Assembly: GCF_020400585.1 (NCBI RefSeq)
Contig: NZ_JAINVF010000003.1
Span: 248,001 to 312,000, forward strand
Length of the DNA: 64,000 nucleotides
Direction: 5' to 3'
Source: Streptomyces sp. NK08204
Lineage (GTDB): Bacteria > Actinomycetota > Actinomycetes > Streptomycetales > Streptomycetaceae
Both the position numbers and the translations under genes were made by a program. Below the pieces are notes generated by a model. The model made no database searches. It was given only the letters and a program-made list of their open reading frames with translations, and was not told the origin of the DNA. This document shows, piece after piece, positions 1 through 8,612 of this stretch. Positions within the stretch are counted from its first letter, which is position 1; each line of letters opens with the position of its first letter.

Positions 1-467
1 ACGGTCTGCTGTGCGGTTGCGGCTCCCAGGGCTGCTGGGAGCAGTACGCCTCCGGCCGCGCTCTCGTCCGCTACGCCAAGCAGCGCGCCAACGCCACCCC
101 CGAGAACGCGGAACTGCTGCTCGCCCTGGGCGACGGCACCCCGGACGGTATCGAGGGCAAGCACATCTCCATGGCCGCCCGCCAGGGCGACCCGGTCGCC
201 GTGGACTCCTACCGTGAGCTGGCCCGCTGGGCCGGTGCGGGCCTGGCCGACCTGGCCTCCCTCTTCGACCCGTCCGCGTTCATCGTCGGCGGCGGCCTCT
301 CCGACGAGGGCGAACTGGTCCTCGACCCGATCCGCAAGTCGTACAAGCGCTGGCTCGTCGGCGGCAACTGGCGCCCGGTGGCCGACGTGATCGCGGCCCG
401 GCTGGGCAACAAGGCGGGCCTCGTCGGCGCGGCCGACCTGGCCCGGGAACCCGACCCGATCATGTAG
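1..467 (+). CDS. glkA: ROK-family glucokinase, C-terminal part (5' end outside window)
   Basis: Phosphorylates glucose with ATP in the cytoplasm; in Streptomyces the ROK glucokinase also mediates carbon catabolite repression. The frame is open from base 3 and begins inside the ROK signature CGCGSQGCWEQYASG, whose cysteines bind the structural zinc. It continues through FDPSAFIVGGGLSDEG, the conserved C-terminal ROK segment, and ends in RLGNKAGLVGAADLA. About 154 residues are visible, roughly half of the usual 310-320. A strong hairpin follows the stop. The family call is firm. The glucokinase assignment rests on close resemblance to the actinobacterial enzyme and on genomic position. Confidence 0.9.
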   Translation, partial: GLLCGCGSQGCWEQYASGRALVRYAKQRANATPENAELLLALGDGTPDGIEGKHISMAARQGDPVAVDSYRELARWAGAGLADLASLFDPSAFIVGGGLSDEGELVLDPIRKSYKRWLVGGNWRPVADVIAARLGNKAGLVGAADLAREPDPIM

Positions 468-479
468 CGCGTTGGCTGT

Positions 480-522
480 GACGGTGCCCGCCGCGTCCGG
501 TCCCGGGACGGCGGGCACCGTC
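480..522 (+). terminator. Hairpin terminator after glkA
   Basis: A perfect 14-bp inverted repeat (480-493 with 509-522) around a 15-nt loop lies directly after the glucokinase stop. No T-run follows, as is common for Streptomyces terminators. Confidence 0.75.
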
Positions 523-536
523 GTATCTTGACCGTC

Positions 537-1280
537 ATGCCGCTGCCCGACTCCGCCACGCAACCCGACGGTTCCGCCGTCGTCCGCGTCCTGAGCTACA
601 ACATCCGCTCGATGCGCGACGACACGCATGCCCTCGCCCGGATCATCACCGCCTGCGCCCCCGACCTGGTACTCGTCCAGGAGGCCCCCCGCTTCTTCCG
701 CTGGCGCAAGAAACTGGCCCACCTCGCAGCCTCCTGTGACCTGCTCGTCCTCACCGGCGGAGGCACCGCCGCGGGACCGGCGGTCCTGTGCAACCTCCGC
801 ACCACCGTCGAGCGCACGCAGGACGTCCTCCTCCCGCTCACCCCCGGTCTGCACCGCCGCGGCTTCGCCACGGCCGTCGTGCGGATCGGCGGCGCCCGCC
901 TCGGCGTCCTCAGCTGTCACCTCAGCCTCGACCGGAACGAGCGGTACGAGCAGGGCGGCATGCTCCTCGACCGGCTCGCCGGAATGGGCGTGGACCACGC
1001 CGTCGCGGGCGGCGATCTCAACGAGGGCCCCGACGGCCGTACCTTCCGCCGCGTCGCCGCACACCTCCAGGACTGCCGGGCCACGGCCCCCTGGGGCGGC
1101 GAGAACACCTGGGTCCGGACCGCCCCCCACAGCCGTATCGACGCGATCTTCGCCACGAAGGGCATCGAGGTGCTCGGCTGCGGTGTCCCCCTCGACCTGC
1201 CCGGCGTCACACGGACAGATCTGAGGGCGGCCACGGACCACCTCCCGGTCCTGGCCGCCCTCAGAATCCCGGCCGCCTAG
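537..1280 (+). CDS. Endonuclease/exonuclease/phosphatase-fold protein
   Basis: A metal-dependent hydrolase of the EEP superfamily, 247 residues, with no signal peptide. The core motifs appear in order: VLSYNIRSM near the N-terminus, LVQEAP (metal-binding Glu), a central CHLSLD, GGDLNEGPDG (catalytic Asp and Asn), SRIDAIFA and a terminal TDHLPVLA (catalytic Asp-His). The substrate cannot be told from sequence; relatives cleave DNA, phospholipids or phosphoinositides. ATG 537 is chosen over an in-frame TTG at 528 because a -10-like TATCTT at 524-529 sits 7 nt before it, as in a leaderless transcript. The hairpin that ends glkA lies just upstream, so the gene probably has its own promoter. Confidence 0.82.
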   Translation: MPLPDSATQPDGSAVVRVLSYNIRSMRDDTHALARIITACAPDLVLVQEAPRFFRWRKKLAHLAASCDLLVLTGGGTAAGPAVLCNLRTTVERTQDVLLPLTPGLHRRGFATAVVRIGGARLGVLSCHLSLDRNERYEQGGMLLDRLAGMGVDHAVAGGDLNEGPDGRTFRRVAAHLQDCRATAPWGGENTWVRTAPHSRIDAIFATKGIEVLGCGVPLDLPGVTRTDLRAATDHLPVLAALRIPAA

Positions 1281-1289
1281 AACCGGCTC

Positions 1290-1865
1290 TCAGACCACCG
1301 CACCCCGCCCCGGATCGTCGTTCTCGTCGTCGTCCGTCCGCATCCGCGCCACCAGCGTCACGAAGCCGCCGACGAAGCCGCCGATGCCGAGGGTCGCCAG
1401 CCACCAGCTCATCTCCCAGCCGAGCAGCACGGCCAGCAGGAGCAGCACGGGCCCGCCGACGACACCCAGCCAGGCGAACCTGGCGGTGGTGTCGGCGGTC
1501 GGCAGCGGCGGCGGCTCGGGCGGTACGAAATGCCCCTCGTCGTCCTCGTCGAAGTCGTCCTCGGACGGCTCGGCCACCGTGAAGTCGCGCGGTCCGACAC
1601 CGGGTGCGAACGACACCGAGCTGCCCAGCGGCCGGGCGGGCGACTCCTCCGCGGAGTCGGCGGATTCGTCGGAGTCAGCGGAGTCGGCAGGGTACTTCTC
1701 CAGCAGCGCCAGATCCTCGACCGGCCTGAACGGCCTGGCACCCGGCGGGTCCGGCGGCTCCTCGCCGTACCCGGCGACGATGGCCCGCCACGCGGCCTCC
1801 TCGTCGAAGGGCGCCCCCTGCTCGTCCGGCTCGCGGTCCCCGCGGTCGGACTCGTGCTCAGCCAC
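1290..1865 (-). CDS. Hypothetical acidic membrane protein, translationally coupled
   Basis: A 191-residue protein of unknown function. The first ~125 residues are hydrophilic, very acidic and Pro-rich, with Asp/Ser runs (ADSADSDESADSAEE) and an EPSEDDFDEDDEGHFVPPEPPP stretch. Two hydrophobic helices follow (ARFAWLGVVGGPVLLLLAVLL and WWLATLGIGGFVGGFVTLVA), then a short acidic tail. Start GTG 1865 overlaps the upstream esterase stop as GTGGCTGA, which argues for coupled translation. A longer in-frame ATG at 1952 lies wholly inside the esterase and is unlikely. The layout fits an inner-membrane protein with a long cytoplasmic acidic arm. Small proteins of this shape are common in Streptomyces and the role is unknown. 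Confidence 0.75.
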   Translation of the reverse strand: MAEHESDRGDREPDEQGAPFDEEAAWRAIVAGYGEEPPDPPGARPFRPVEDLALLEKYPADSADSDESADSAEESPARPLGSSVSFAPGVGPRDFTVAEPSEDDFDEDDEGHFVPPEPPPLPTADTTARFAWLGVVGGPVLLLLAVLLGWEMSWWLATLGIGGFVGGFVTLVARMRTDDDENDDPGRGAVV

Positions 1866-2643
1866 CTGCGGCCGTCCCTTCCTTGGCCTTGCCGACACCA
1901 GGTGCGAGCCGGGCGACGAAGGTGAGGCTCTCCTCGAAGATCCGGTCCGCATCGTGGTCCAACGTCGCCACGTGGTAGCTCTGTTCCAGCACGATCTCCG
2001 TCACGTCCATGGACGACACCCGGCTCAGCACGCGGATCGGGTCGGCCGGCGGGACGACGTGGTCCTGGGCGCTGCGCAGCACCAGCAGCGGCTGGGTGAC
2101 CTGGGGCAGCTCGCCGTCAAGGCGGCGCAGGAACTGCCGCAGGGAGTGTGCCGCGTGCAGCGGCACCCGGTCGTAACCCAGCTCCGCCGCGCCCGCCTTG
2201 GCGATGTCACTGGCGATGCCCGTCGTCGTGCGCACCAGGTGCCGGGCCACCGGAAGGGCGTACGCCGACAGGCCGTGCACCCGGTTCGCCGGGTTGACGA
2301 CCACCACACCGCTGACCCGCTCGCCGTGCCGGGCCGCCAGCCGGAGGGCGAGCGCGCCGCCCATCGACAGGCCCGCGACGAACACGTGGGAACAGCGCTC
2401 GCCCAGCAGGCGCAGCTCGCGGTCCACTTCCGCGTACCAGTCCTGCCAGCCGGTGACCTGCATGTCCTGCCAGCGGGTGCCGTGCCCGGGCAGCAGGGGC
2501 AGCGACACGGTCAGGCCGCGGGCCGCGTGGTGCTCCGCCCAGGGGCGCAGCGACTGGGGCGAGCCGGTGAAGCCGTGACAGAGGAGGATCCCCGCCTCTC
2601 CGCCCTCATGGCGGTACGGCTCGGCTCCGGGGAGAAGTGGCAT
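1858..2643 (-). CDS. Alpha/beta-hydrolase, Est30-like carboxylesterase
   Basis: A cytoplasmic carboxylesterase or monoacylglycerol lipase, 261 residues. The catalytic triad is visible: Ser93 in GLSMGG, Asp194 in RSAQDHVVPPAD and His224 in QSYHVATLDHD. The spacing and context match the Est30 family almost exactly. The oxyanion segment is LCHGFTGSPQSLRPWA. ATG 2643 is chosen; an in-frame GTG at 2652 would add three residues. The next gene on this strand overlaps its stop. The gene is divergent from the PlsC acyltransferase, with about 100 bp between starts, so the pair may share a lipid-related role (inference). The natural substrate is unknown. Confidence 0.88.
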   Translation of the reverse strand: MPLLPGAEPYRHEGGEAGILLCHGFTGSPQSLRPWAEHHAARGLTVSLPLLPGHGTRWQDMQVTGWQDWYAEVDRELRLLGERCSHVFVAGLSMGGALALRLAARHGERVSGVVVVNPANRVHGLSAYALPVARHLVRTTTGIASDIAKAGAAELGYDRVPLHAAHSLRQFLRRLDGELPQVTQPLLVLRSAQDHVVPPADPIRVLSRVSSMDVTEIVLEQSYHVATLDHDADRIFEESLTFVARLAPGVGKAKEGTAAGG

Positions 2644-2745
2644 GTGCTTCACCGTACGCGACCGCACCGACACCGACCAGGGTCGTCGGGTCCTTTGTCG
2701 GTGCGCCGGGTTATGGTCTGAGCGACGGAAACAGGAGGCATACGG

Positions 2746-3492
2746 GTGTTGTACGGCACGATGAAGGTCGCCATCGGAGGGCCGCTGAAGGTTGCCTTCA
2801 GACCCTGGGTGGAGGGCCTGGAGAACATACCGGCCGAGGGCCCCGCCATCCTGGCGAGCAATCACCTGTCGTTCTCGGACTCCTTCTTCCTGCCCGCGGT
2901 CCTCGACCGCAAGGTCACCTTCATCGCGAAGGCCGAGTACTTCACCACCCCGGGCGTCAAGGGCCGCCTGACCGCCGCCTTCTTCAAGGGCGTCGGACAG
3001 CTCCCGGTGGACCGCTCCGGGGCGCGCGGCGCCGGCGAGGCGGCGATCAGGAGCGGCATAGAGGTGCTGGAGCGCGGCGAGCTGTTCGGGATCTACCCCG
3101 AGGGCACCCGCTCGCCCGACGGCCGCCTGTACCGGGGCAAGCCCGGCGGTCTCGCGCGCGTGGCGCTCGCCACCGGCGCACCGGTCATCCCCGTGGCCAT
3201 GATCGACACCGAGAAGATCCAGCCGCCCGGCAAGGTCGTGCCGAAGCTGATGCGGCCCGGCATCCGCATCGGCAAGCCGCTGGACTTCACCCGCTACCAG
3301 GGCATGGAGCACGACCGGTTCGTGCTGCGCGCGGTGACCGACGAGGTCATGTACGAGATCATGAAGCTCTCCGGCCAGGAATACGTCGACATCTACGCGA
3401 CCGCCGCCAAGCGGCAGATCGCGGAGGCGGCGAAGGCTGCCCGGGAGGCGGAGAAGACCGCCAAGGAGGCGGCGAGGAAGGCCGAGGGCTAG
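2746..3492 (+). CDS. 1-acylglycerol-3-phosphate acyltransferase (PlsC family)
   Basis: Transfers an acyl group to lysophosphatidate or a similar lysolipid at the membrane during phospholipid synthesis. It has 248 residues. The HX4D catalytic motif is NHLSFSD (His40, Asp45), followed by FFKGVGQLPVDR, the EGTR glycerol-phosphate motif (119-122) and PVIPVAMIDT. The last ~35 residues are an Ala/Lys/Glu helix, likely coiled coil. GTG 2746 is supported by AGGAGG at 2733-2738, seven bases upstream; ATG 2761 is a weaker alternative. Actinobacteria carry several paralogues, so the exact acceptor is uncertain. A PlsC homologue is also found near the aroG/pknL block in mycobacteria. Confidence 0.9.
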   Translation: MLYGTMKVAIGGPLKVAFRPWVEGLENIPAEGPAILASNHLSFSDSFFLPAVLDRKVTFIAKAEYFTTPGVKGRLTAAFFKGVGQLPVDRSGARGAGEAAIRSGIEVLERGELFGIYPEGTRSPDGRLYRGKPGGLARVALATGAPVIPVAMIDTEKIQPPGKVVPKLMRPGIRIGKPLDFTRYQGMEHDRFVLRAVTDEVMYEIMKLSGQEYVDIYATAAKRQIAEAAKAAREAEKTAKEAARKAEG

Positions 3493-3522
3493 CGGGGGAG
3501 TCCGGGGGAACGGGGGGGTGCG

Positions 3523-4749
3523 GTGACCAGGCGCGAGCGCGTGACGAGGATGTCCGTCGAGCAGCCCCTGTGGCGTGCGCTCGCCGGGTACCGCGTGCTG
3601 ACGATGCTGTACGCCGTCGGCCTCTTCGCCTCCGCGTACGAGATGTTCGTACGCCCCTGGATCGCCGTCGGCTACTACGCGGTCCTGGTCGTCTGGACCC
3701 TGGCCACGCTGCCCAGGGTCACGAGCGCCGCGCACTGCACCCGGCGCTTCCTCGCCGCCGACCTGATCGTCGCGCTCACCGGCATCCTCCTCACCCCGGC
3801 CGCCGCCTCCCACGCGCGCATCGTGGCGGGCGGCCCGACACTGCCGTCGATCTGGACGGCCGGCTCGGTCCTCGCCTTCGCGCTCAAGGGCGGCTGGCGC
3901 TGGGCGGCGCTCGCCTCGACGCCGGTCGCCATCGCCAACGTCGTCCAGCGCGGCACCCCGAGCCGCGAGACCGTGCACGCCGTCCTGCTGGTGTGGATCG
4001 CCTCCCTCGCCATCGGCTACGTCGTGGAGGTCGCCCGCGCCTCCGAGCGCACCCTCGCGCGCGCCCTGGAGATCGAGGCCGCGACCCGGGAGCGGGAGCG
4101 GCTGGCCCGGGACATCCACGACAGCGTGCTGCAGGTGCTGGCGATGGTGAAACGCCGCGGCACGGCCCTCGGCGGGGAGGCGGCCGAACTGGGCCGGCTG
4201 GCCGGCGAACAGGAGGTGGCGCTGCGCACGCTGGTCACCGGCGCCCTGGTGCCGGTCCCCCGGGTGTCGCAGGACGACGCCGGGACCGGCGCGGCCGTCC
4301 GCGCGGTCGAGGAGCCGGACGACGACGGCCCGCTCGACCTGCGCTCCCTGCTCGCCCCGTACGCGGGCGCCCGGGTGAGCCTGGCCGAGCCCGGCGCGCC
4401 GGTGCCGCTGCCACGGGCCGCCGCCCGGGAGCTGGCCGCGGCGGTCGGGGCCGCCCTGGACAACGTGGGCCGGCACGCGGGGCAGGAGGCCCGCGCCTGG
4501 ATCCTGGTCGAGGACGAGCCCGACGAGATCGTGGTCACCGTCCGGGACGACGGCCCCGGCATCCCCGAGGGCCGGCTCGCCCAGGCCGAGGGCGAGGGCC
4601 GGCTCGGGGTGGCCCAGTCGATCCGGGGGCGGCTGCGCGACCTGGGCGGCAGCGCCGAGCTGATCTCGGTCCCCGGGCAGGGCACGGAAGTCGAGTTGAA
4701 GGTACCCAAGGGCGCCGCACGGGCGCGGGGGAGGGCACAGAAGCGATGA
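3523..4749 (+). CDS. macS: MacS-like sensor histidine kinase
   Basis: Membrane sensor of the NarL/DesK type. About six hydrophobic segments fill residues 20-170. They are followed by a HisKA_3 dimerization box with phospho-acceptor His199 (ARDIHDSVLQVLAM) and an HATPase domain with N-box DNVGRHAG and G-box DDGPGIPEGRL. It has 408 residues from GTG 3523; GTG 3541 and ATG 3550 are also possible, and ATG 3550 gives a more typical N-terminus. Its stop overlaps the regulator start as ATGA, so the two are co-translated. By position and sequence this matches MacRS of S. coelicolor, a pair known to affect sporulation and antibiotic production; that identification is from memory. The signal is unknown. 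Confidence 0.85.
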   Translation: MTRRERVTRMSVEQPLWRALAGYRVLTMLYAVGLFASAYEMFVRPWIAVGYYAVLVVWTLATLPRVTSAAHCTRRFLAADLIVALTGILLTPAAASHARIVAGGPTLPSIWTAGSVLAFALKGGWRWAALASTPVAIANVVQRGTPSRETVHAVLLVWIASLAIGYVVEVARASERTLARALEIEAATRERERLARDIHDSVLQVLAMVKRRGTALGGEAAELGRLAGEQEVALRTLVTGALVPVPRVSQDDAGTGAAVRAVEEPDDDGPLDLRSLLAPYAGARVSLAEPGAPVPLPRAAARELAAAVGAALDNVGRHAGQEARAWILVEDEPDEIVVTVRDDGPGIPEGRLAQAEGEGRLGVAQSIRGRLRDLGGSAELISVPGQGTEVELKVPKGAARARGRAQKR

Positions 4750-5423
4750 GCGAGCAGCAGGACCCGATCAAGGTCATGGTGGTGGACGACCACCCCATGT
4801 GGCGCGACGCGGTCGCCCGGGACCTGTCCGAGTCCGGCTTCGAGGTGGTCGCCACCGCCGGCGACGGTGAGCAAGCGGTGCGCCGCGCCAAGGCCGCCGG
4901 ACCCGACGTCCTCGTGCTGGACCTCAACCTGCCCGTCAAGCCCGGCGTCCAGGTGTGCAAGGAACTGGTCGCCCACAACCCCGCGCTGCGCGTCCTCGTG
5001 CTGTCCGCGAGCGGCGAGCACGCCGACGTCCTGGAGGCGGTGAAGTCCGGCGCGACCGGCTACCTGCTGAAGTCGGCCTCGACCGGGGAACTGCTGGACG
5101 CGGTGCGCCGTACCGCCGTCGGCGACCCGGTGTTCACCCCGGGCCTGGCCGGTCTGGTCCTCGGCGAGTACCGCCGCCTGGCCAGCGAACCCGCACCCGC
5201 CCCCGACACCGACGAGCCGGGGGCACCGCGGCTGACGGACCGCGAGACGGAGGTGCTGCGCCTGGTCGCCAAGGGCCTGAGCTACAAGCAGATCGCCGAA
5301 CGCCTCGTCATCTCCCACCGCACGGTCCAGAACCACGTCCAGAACACCCTCGGCAAGCTGCAGTTGCACAACAGGGTGGAGCTGGTGCGGTACGCCATCG
5401 AGCGCGGGCTCGACGACGAGTAA
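4746..5423 (+). CDS. macR: MacR-like NarL-family response regulator
   Basis: DNA-binding response regulator of 225 residues. The receiver domain has acidic pocket Asp14/Asp15, phospho-acceptor Asp59 (VLVLDLNLP) and the conserved Lys in GYLLKSAS. A linker (EPAPAPDTDEPG) leads to a LuxR-type HTH, LTDRETEVLRLVAKGLSYKQ through ISHRTVQNHVQNTLGKL. Overlaps the kinase by the ATGA start/stop, so it is the cognate partner. The gene ends just over 100 bp before pfkA with no obvious terminator between them. Confidence 0.9.
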   Translation: MSEQQDPIKVMVVDDHPMWRDAVARDLSESGFEVVATAGDGEQAVRRAKAAGPDVLVLDLNLPVKPGVQVCKELVAHNPALRVLVLSASGEHADVLEAVKSGATGYLLKSASTGELLDAVRRTAVGDPVFTPGLAGLVLGEYRRLASEPAPAPDTDEPGAPRLTDRETEVLRLVAKGLSYKQIAERLVISHRTVQNHVQNTLGKLQLHNRVELVRYAIERGLDDE

Positions 5424-5534
5424 ACCAACCGCTTCGCATTTCACCGGAATTGCCCTGCCCGCCTCTCACTGTGTGACGCAGAGCACCACTAGCGTGACTC
5501 TCCGTCAGGCAAGCGCGGGTGAAGGGACATTTCC

Positions 5535-6563
5535 ATGCGGGTCGGAGTACTGACCGGAGGCGGCGACTGCCCCGGGCTCAACGCCGTCATCCGGGGCATC
5601 GTCCGCAAGGGCGTACAGGAGTACGGACACGACTTCGTCGGCTTCCGGGACGGCTGGCGCGGCCCCCTCGAGGGCGACAGCATCCGGCTCGACATCCCCG
5701 CGGTGCGCGGCATCCTGCCCCGCGGCGGCACCATCCTCGGCTCCTCGCGGACCAACCCCCTCCAGCAGGAGAACGGCATCCGCCGCATCAAGGAGAACCT
5801 CGCCAAGCTGGAGGTCGAGGCCCTCGTCACGATCGGCGGCGAGGACACCCTCGGGGTGGCCGCCCGGCTGGCCGACGAGTACGGCGTGCCGTGCGTCGGC
5901 GTGCCGAAGACCATCGACAACGACCTGTCCGCCACCGACTACACCTTCGGTTTCGACACCGCCGTCAACATCGCCACCGAGGCCATCGACCGCCTGCACA
6001 CCACCGCCGAGTCCCACATGCGGGTCCTGGTCGTGGAGGTGATGGGCCGGCACGCCGGCTGGATCGCCGTCCACTCGGGCCTGGCCGGCGGCGCCAACGT
6101 GATCCTCATCCCCGAGCACCGCTTCGACGTCGAGCAGGTGTGCGCCTGGGTGACCTCCCGGTTCAAGGCGTCGTACGCGCCGATCGTGGTCGTCGCCGAG
6201 GGAGCCATGCCGAAGGACGGGAACATGGTCCTCAAGGACGAGTCGCTGGACTCCTTCGGGCACGTCCGGCTGTCCGGGGTCGGCGAGTGGCTGGCCAAGG
6301 AGATCGAGAAGCGCACCGGCAAGGAGGCGCGCACCACGGTCCTCGGCCATGTCCAGCGCGGCGGCACCCCGAGCGCCTTCGACCGCTGGCTCGCCACCCG
6401 CTTCGGACTGCATGCCATCGACTGCGTCCACGAGGGCGACTTCGGCAAGATGGTCGCCCTGCGCGGCACCGACGTCGTCCGCGTCCCCCTCGCCGAGGCC
6501 ACGGCCAGGCTGAAGACGGTGGACGCCAAGCTGTACCAGGAGGTCGGGGTGTTCTTCGGCTGA
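5535..6563 (+). CDS. pfkA: 6-phosphofructokinase, mixed-substrate group, PPi-type residues
   Basis: Phosphorylates fructose 6-phosphate in glycolysis; 342 residues, a group III PFK. Visible motifs are the N-terminal phosphate loop VLTGGGDCPGLNAVIR, the substrate site PKTIDNDLSATDYTFGFDTA, MGRHAGWIA and LGHVQRGGTPSAFDR. The phosphoryl-donor positions read Asp104 (GGEDT) and Lys125 (PKTIDND), equivalent to E. coli Gly104 and Gly124. Asp and Lys there are the family signature for pyrophosphate rather than ATP. The protein closely resembles, from memory, the PPi-PFK of Amycolatopsis methanolica, whereas the characterized Streptomyces ATP-PFK carries GGEGT. ATG 5535 follows a GAAGGGA ribosome site. 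The donor should be regarded as open. Confidence 0.9.
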   Translation: MRVGVLTGGGDCPGLNAVIRGIVRKGVQEYGHDFVGFRDGWRGPLEGDSIRLDIPAVRGILPRGGTILGSSRTNPLQQENGIRRIKENLAKLEVEALVTIGGEDTLGVAARLADEYGVPCVGVPKTIDNDLSATDYTFGFDTAVNIATEAIDRLHTTAESHMRVLVVEVMGRHAGWIAVHSGLAGGANVILIPEHRFDVEQVCAWVTSRFKASYAPIVVVAEGAMPKDGNMVLKDESLDSFGHVRLSGVGEWLAKEIEKRTGKEARTTVLGHVQRGGTPSAFDRWLATRFGLHAIDCVHEGDFGKMVALRGTDVVRVPLAEATARLKTVDAKLYQEVGVFFG

Positions 6564-6579
6564 CGGCAGCCGCGGACGG

Positions 6580-8520
6580 CTACGACGGCTGCACGGTCGT
6601 ACGGCGCAGCTGACCGACGAGCTCCCGTACGACCGCGGCCCCGTTCAGGGTCAGGACCGACTCGGGGTGGAACTGCACGCCGGCGAAGCCCGGGCCCCGG
6701 ATCGCGTGCACCTCGCCGTTCGCGGCCCGGCTCACCTCCACCCCGTGCTCCGCCAGCTCCTGGGTCGCCTCCTCGTCGCAGTGCGCCACGAAGCTGTTGT
6801 AGAAGCCGACGGTCTCCGCCCGCCCGAACAGGTCGATCGTGGTCTGCTCCCCCTGGCGGGGGACCTCCTTGCGTACGATCTCCAGCCCCAGCTCCGCCGC
6901 GATCAGCTCGTGCCCCAGGCACACCCCGAGCACGCCCTGCACGGGGCTCCCCCCTGCTCGAGCGAGGAGGATCACCTCGGCGGCGAGCGCGCGCAGGAAC
7001 CGCATCTTCGGGTCGGCGAGATCCGACGGGTCGCCCGGCCCGGGGCCGAGCACGACCGGGCCCTCGTGCGCGAGCACGGCCGCCCGCAGCCCCGGCTCGT
7101 CGTAGCGCCGGACGGTCACCTCCAGGCCGCCCGAACGCAGCACGTGCGCCAGCATCGCGGTGAAGGTGTCCTCGCCGTCGACGACGAGGGCGTGGCCGTC
7201 CAGATCCGCGGCGCGCTCCTGCATCCGCAGCCAGAACGGCGCCAGCCCCGAGCGGCGCCCGTCCAGCGCGGCCCGCACCCGGGGGTCGTCGGCCAGCCGG
7301 GGCCGCGCCTGTTCCCTGCGCGGCCGGGCGGGCCGTACCCCGAGGGCCGCCAGCACGCCTGCCGCCTTCGCATGGGTCTCCGCCACCTCGCCCGCCGGGT
7401 CCGAGCCGCGCACCAGCGTCGCCCCGACCGGGACCCGCAGCCGCCCGTAGGCGGTGATGTCGGCGGTGCGGATCAGGATGGGGGAGTCCAGGGTCTGCCC
7501 GCCCGCGGATCCTTCCCGCCCGTCATCCGCGTACCGCCCGAGCAGCGCCAGCGCTCCGCCGTAATATCCGCGTCCCCCGGACTCGTACCGCTCGATCACC
7601 CGGCAGGCGTTCTGCACCGGCGACCCGGTGACCGTGGCAGCGAACAGGGTCTCCTTCAGCACCTCCCGCGCATCCAGGGAGGACTTCCCGCGCAGCTCGT
7701 ACTCGGTGTGCGCGAGGTGGGCCATCTCCTTCAGCCGGGGCCCGACGACGACCCCGCCCATGTCGCCGACGGTGCACATCATCTTCAGTTCCTCGTCGAC
7801 GACCATCGACAGTTCCTCGATCTCCTTGCCGTCGGCGAGGAAGTCCAGGAGGTGCTCCGCGGTCGGCCCCCCGGCGGGGTAGCGGTAGGTTCCGCTGATC
7901 GGGTTCATGACGACGGTCCCGCCGGTCATCCGCACGTGCACCTCCGGGCTGGCACCGACCAGCGTCCGGCCACCCGCCTGCCGCGGCCCCTCGGGCCCGC
8001 CGCGGTCTCCGGTGTGCACCACGAACGTCCAGTACGCGCCCCGCTCGCCCTCCAGCAGCCGCCGGAACAGTGCGAGGGCGTCGGCCCGGGAGAACCCGGG
8101 GATCCGCCCCTCGTACGTCCGCCGGATCACGAAGTTCGCGCCCTCGCCCCGGCCGATCTCCTCGCGCAGCACCCGGCCGACGATCTCCCCGTACTCCTCG
8201 TCGCCGACGTCGAAGCCGCCGCCCTCGACCCGCACCTCGTGTCCGGGCAGCGCCTCGACGGCCTCGGCGAGCGGGATCTCGTAGGACTCCTCGGGCGTCA
8301 GTACCAGCAGCGGGGTGCCGTCGTCACGGACGTCGAAGCCGCGCTCACGGATCTGCCGGAACGGGATGAGTGCGAGGCCCTCGTCGGGCAGCTCGGCCAG
8401 CCGGTCGTGGGTGGTCACCGGGCCGAGCAGCACCTCCACCGTGCTCTCGTCCCGGCCGGGCGTGCGGCGGTGGAGCAGGGCGAAGGGGCGGGGGTCGTGC
8501 AGCAGCTGTGCCAGGTCCAT
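6580..8520 (-). CDS. trpE: Single-chain anthranilate synthase (TrpE-TrpG fusion)
   Basis: Converts chorismate and glutamine to anthranilate, the first step of tryptophan synthesis. The 646-residue chain has an N-terminal TrpE chorismate-binding domain (about 1-420, with MNPISGTYRYP, VDEELKMM and GSPVQNACRVIERYESGGRGYYGG) and a C-terminal glutamine amidotransferase. The amidotransferase has nucleophile Cys534 (GVCLGHE) and His618/Glu620 (QFHPES). This fusion is typical of Streptomyces. ATG 8520 is preceded by a leader with a Trp-rich peptide and hairpin. PhzE-type enzymes have the same architecture, but the Trp attenuator argues for primary tryptophan synthesis. It is convergent with pfkA; the stops are 17 bases apart. 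Confidence 0.92.
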   Translation of the reverse strand: MDLAQLLHDPRPFALLHRRTPGRDESTVEVLLGPVTTHDRLAELPDEGLALIPFRQIRERGFDVRDDGTPLLVLTPEESYEIPLAEAVEALPGHEVRVEGGGFDVGDEEYGEIVGRVLREEIGRGEGANFVIRRTYEGRIPGFSRADALALFRRLLEGERGAYWTFVVHTGDRGGPEGPRQAGGRTLVGASPEVHVRMTGGTVVMNPISGTYRYPAGGPTAEHLLDFLADGKEIEELSMVVDEELKMMCTVGDMGGVVVGPRLKEMAHLAHTEYELRGKSSLDAREVLKETLFAATVTGSPVQNACRVIERYESGGRGYYGGALALLGRYADDGREGSAGGQTLDSPILIRTADITAYGRLRVPVGATLVRGSDPAGEVAETHAKAAGVLAALGVRPARPRREQARPRLADDPRVRAALDGRRSGLAPFWLRMQERAADLDGHALVVDGEDTFTAMLAHVLRSGGLEVTVRRYDEPGLRAAVLAHEGPVVLGPGPGDPSDLADPKMRFLRALAAEVILLARAGGSPVQGVLGVCLGHELIAAELGLEIVRKEVPRQGEQTTIDLFGRAETVGFYNSFVAHCDEEATQELAEHGVEVSRAANGEVHAIRGPGFAGVQFHPESVLTLNGAAVVRELVGQLRRTTVQPS

Positions 8521-8563
8521 GGTTCCTCTTCTGCGGGTGAGGAGGAACGGCCCCGGGAAACAC

Positions 8564-8590
8564 CGAAGGCCGCCCCTCGGGCGGCCTTCG
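8564..8590 (-). terminator. trp attenuator hairpin
   Basis: A perfect 12-bp inverted repeat (8564-8575 with 8579-8590), loop of three, lies between the Trp leader peptide and the anthranilate synthase start. The first arm in the transcript contains GGCCGCC, complementary to GGCGGCC in the last codons of the leader peptide. A competing antiterminator can therefore form when ribosomes stall at the Trp codons. The T-run is weak (GTGTTT). Confidence 0.8.
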
Positions 8591-8612
8591 CGGAGTCCTG
8601 TGTGCGCGCGAT

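Noticed and set aside
1866..1952. Longer start for the acidic membrane protein at 1952
   Set aside because: The extension is entirely within the esterase gene and codes Arg/Pro-rich shadow sequence; the GTGGCTGA overlap start is far better.
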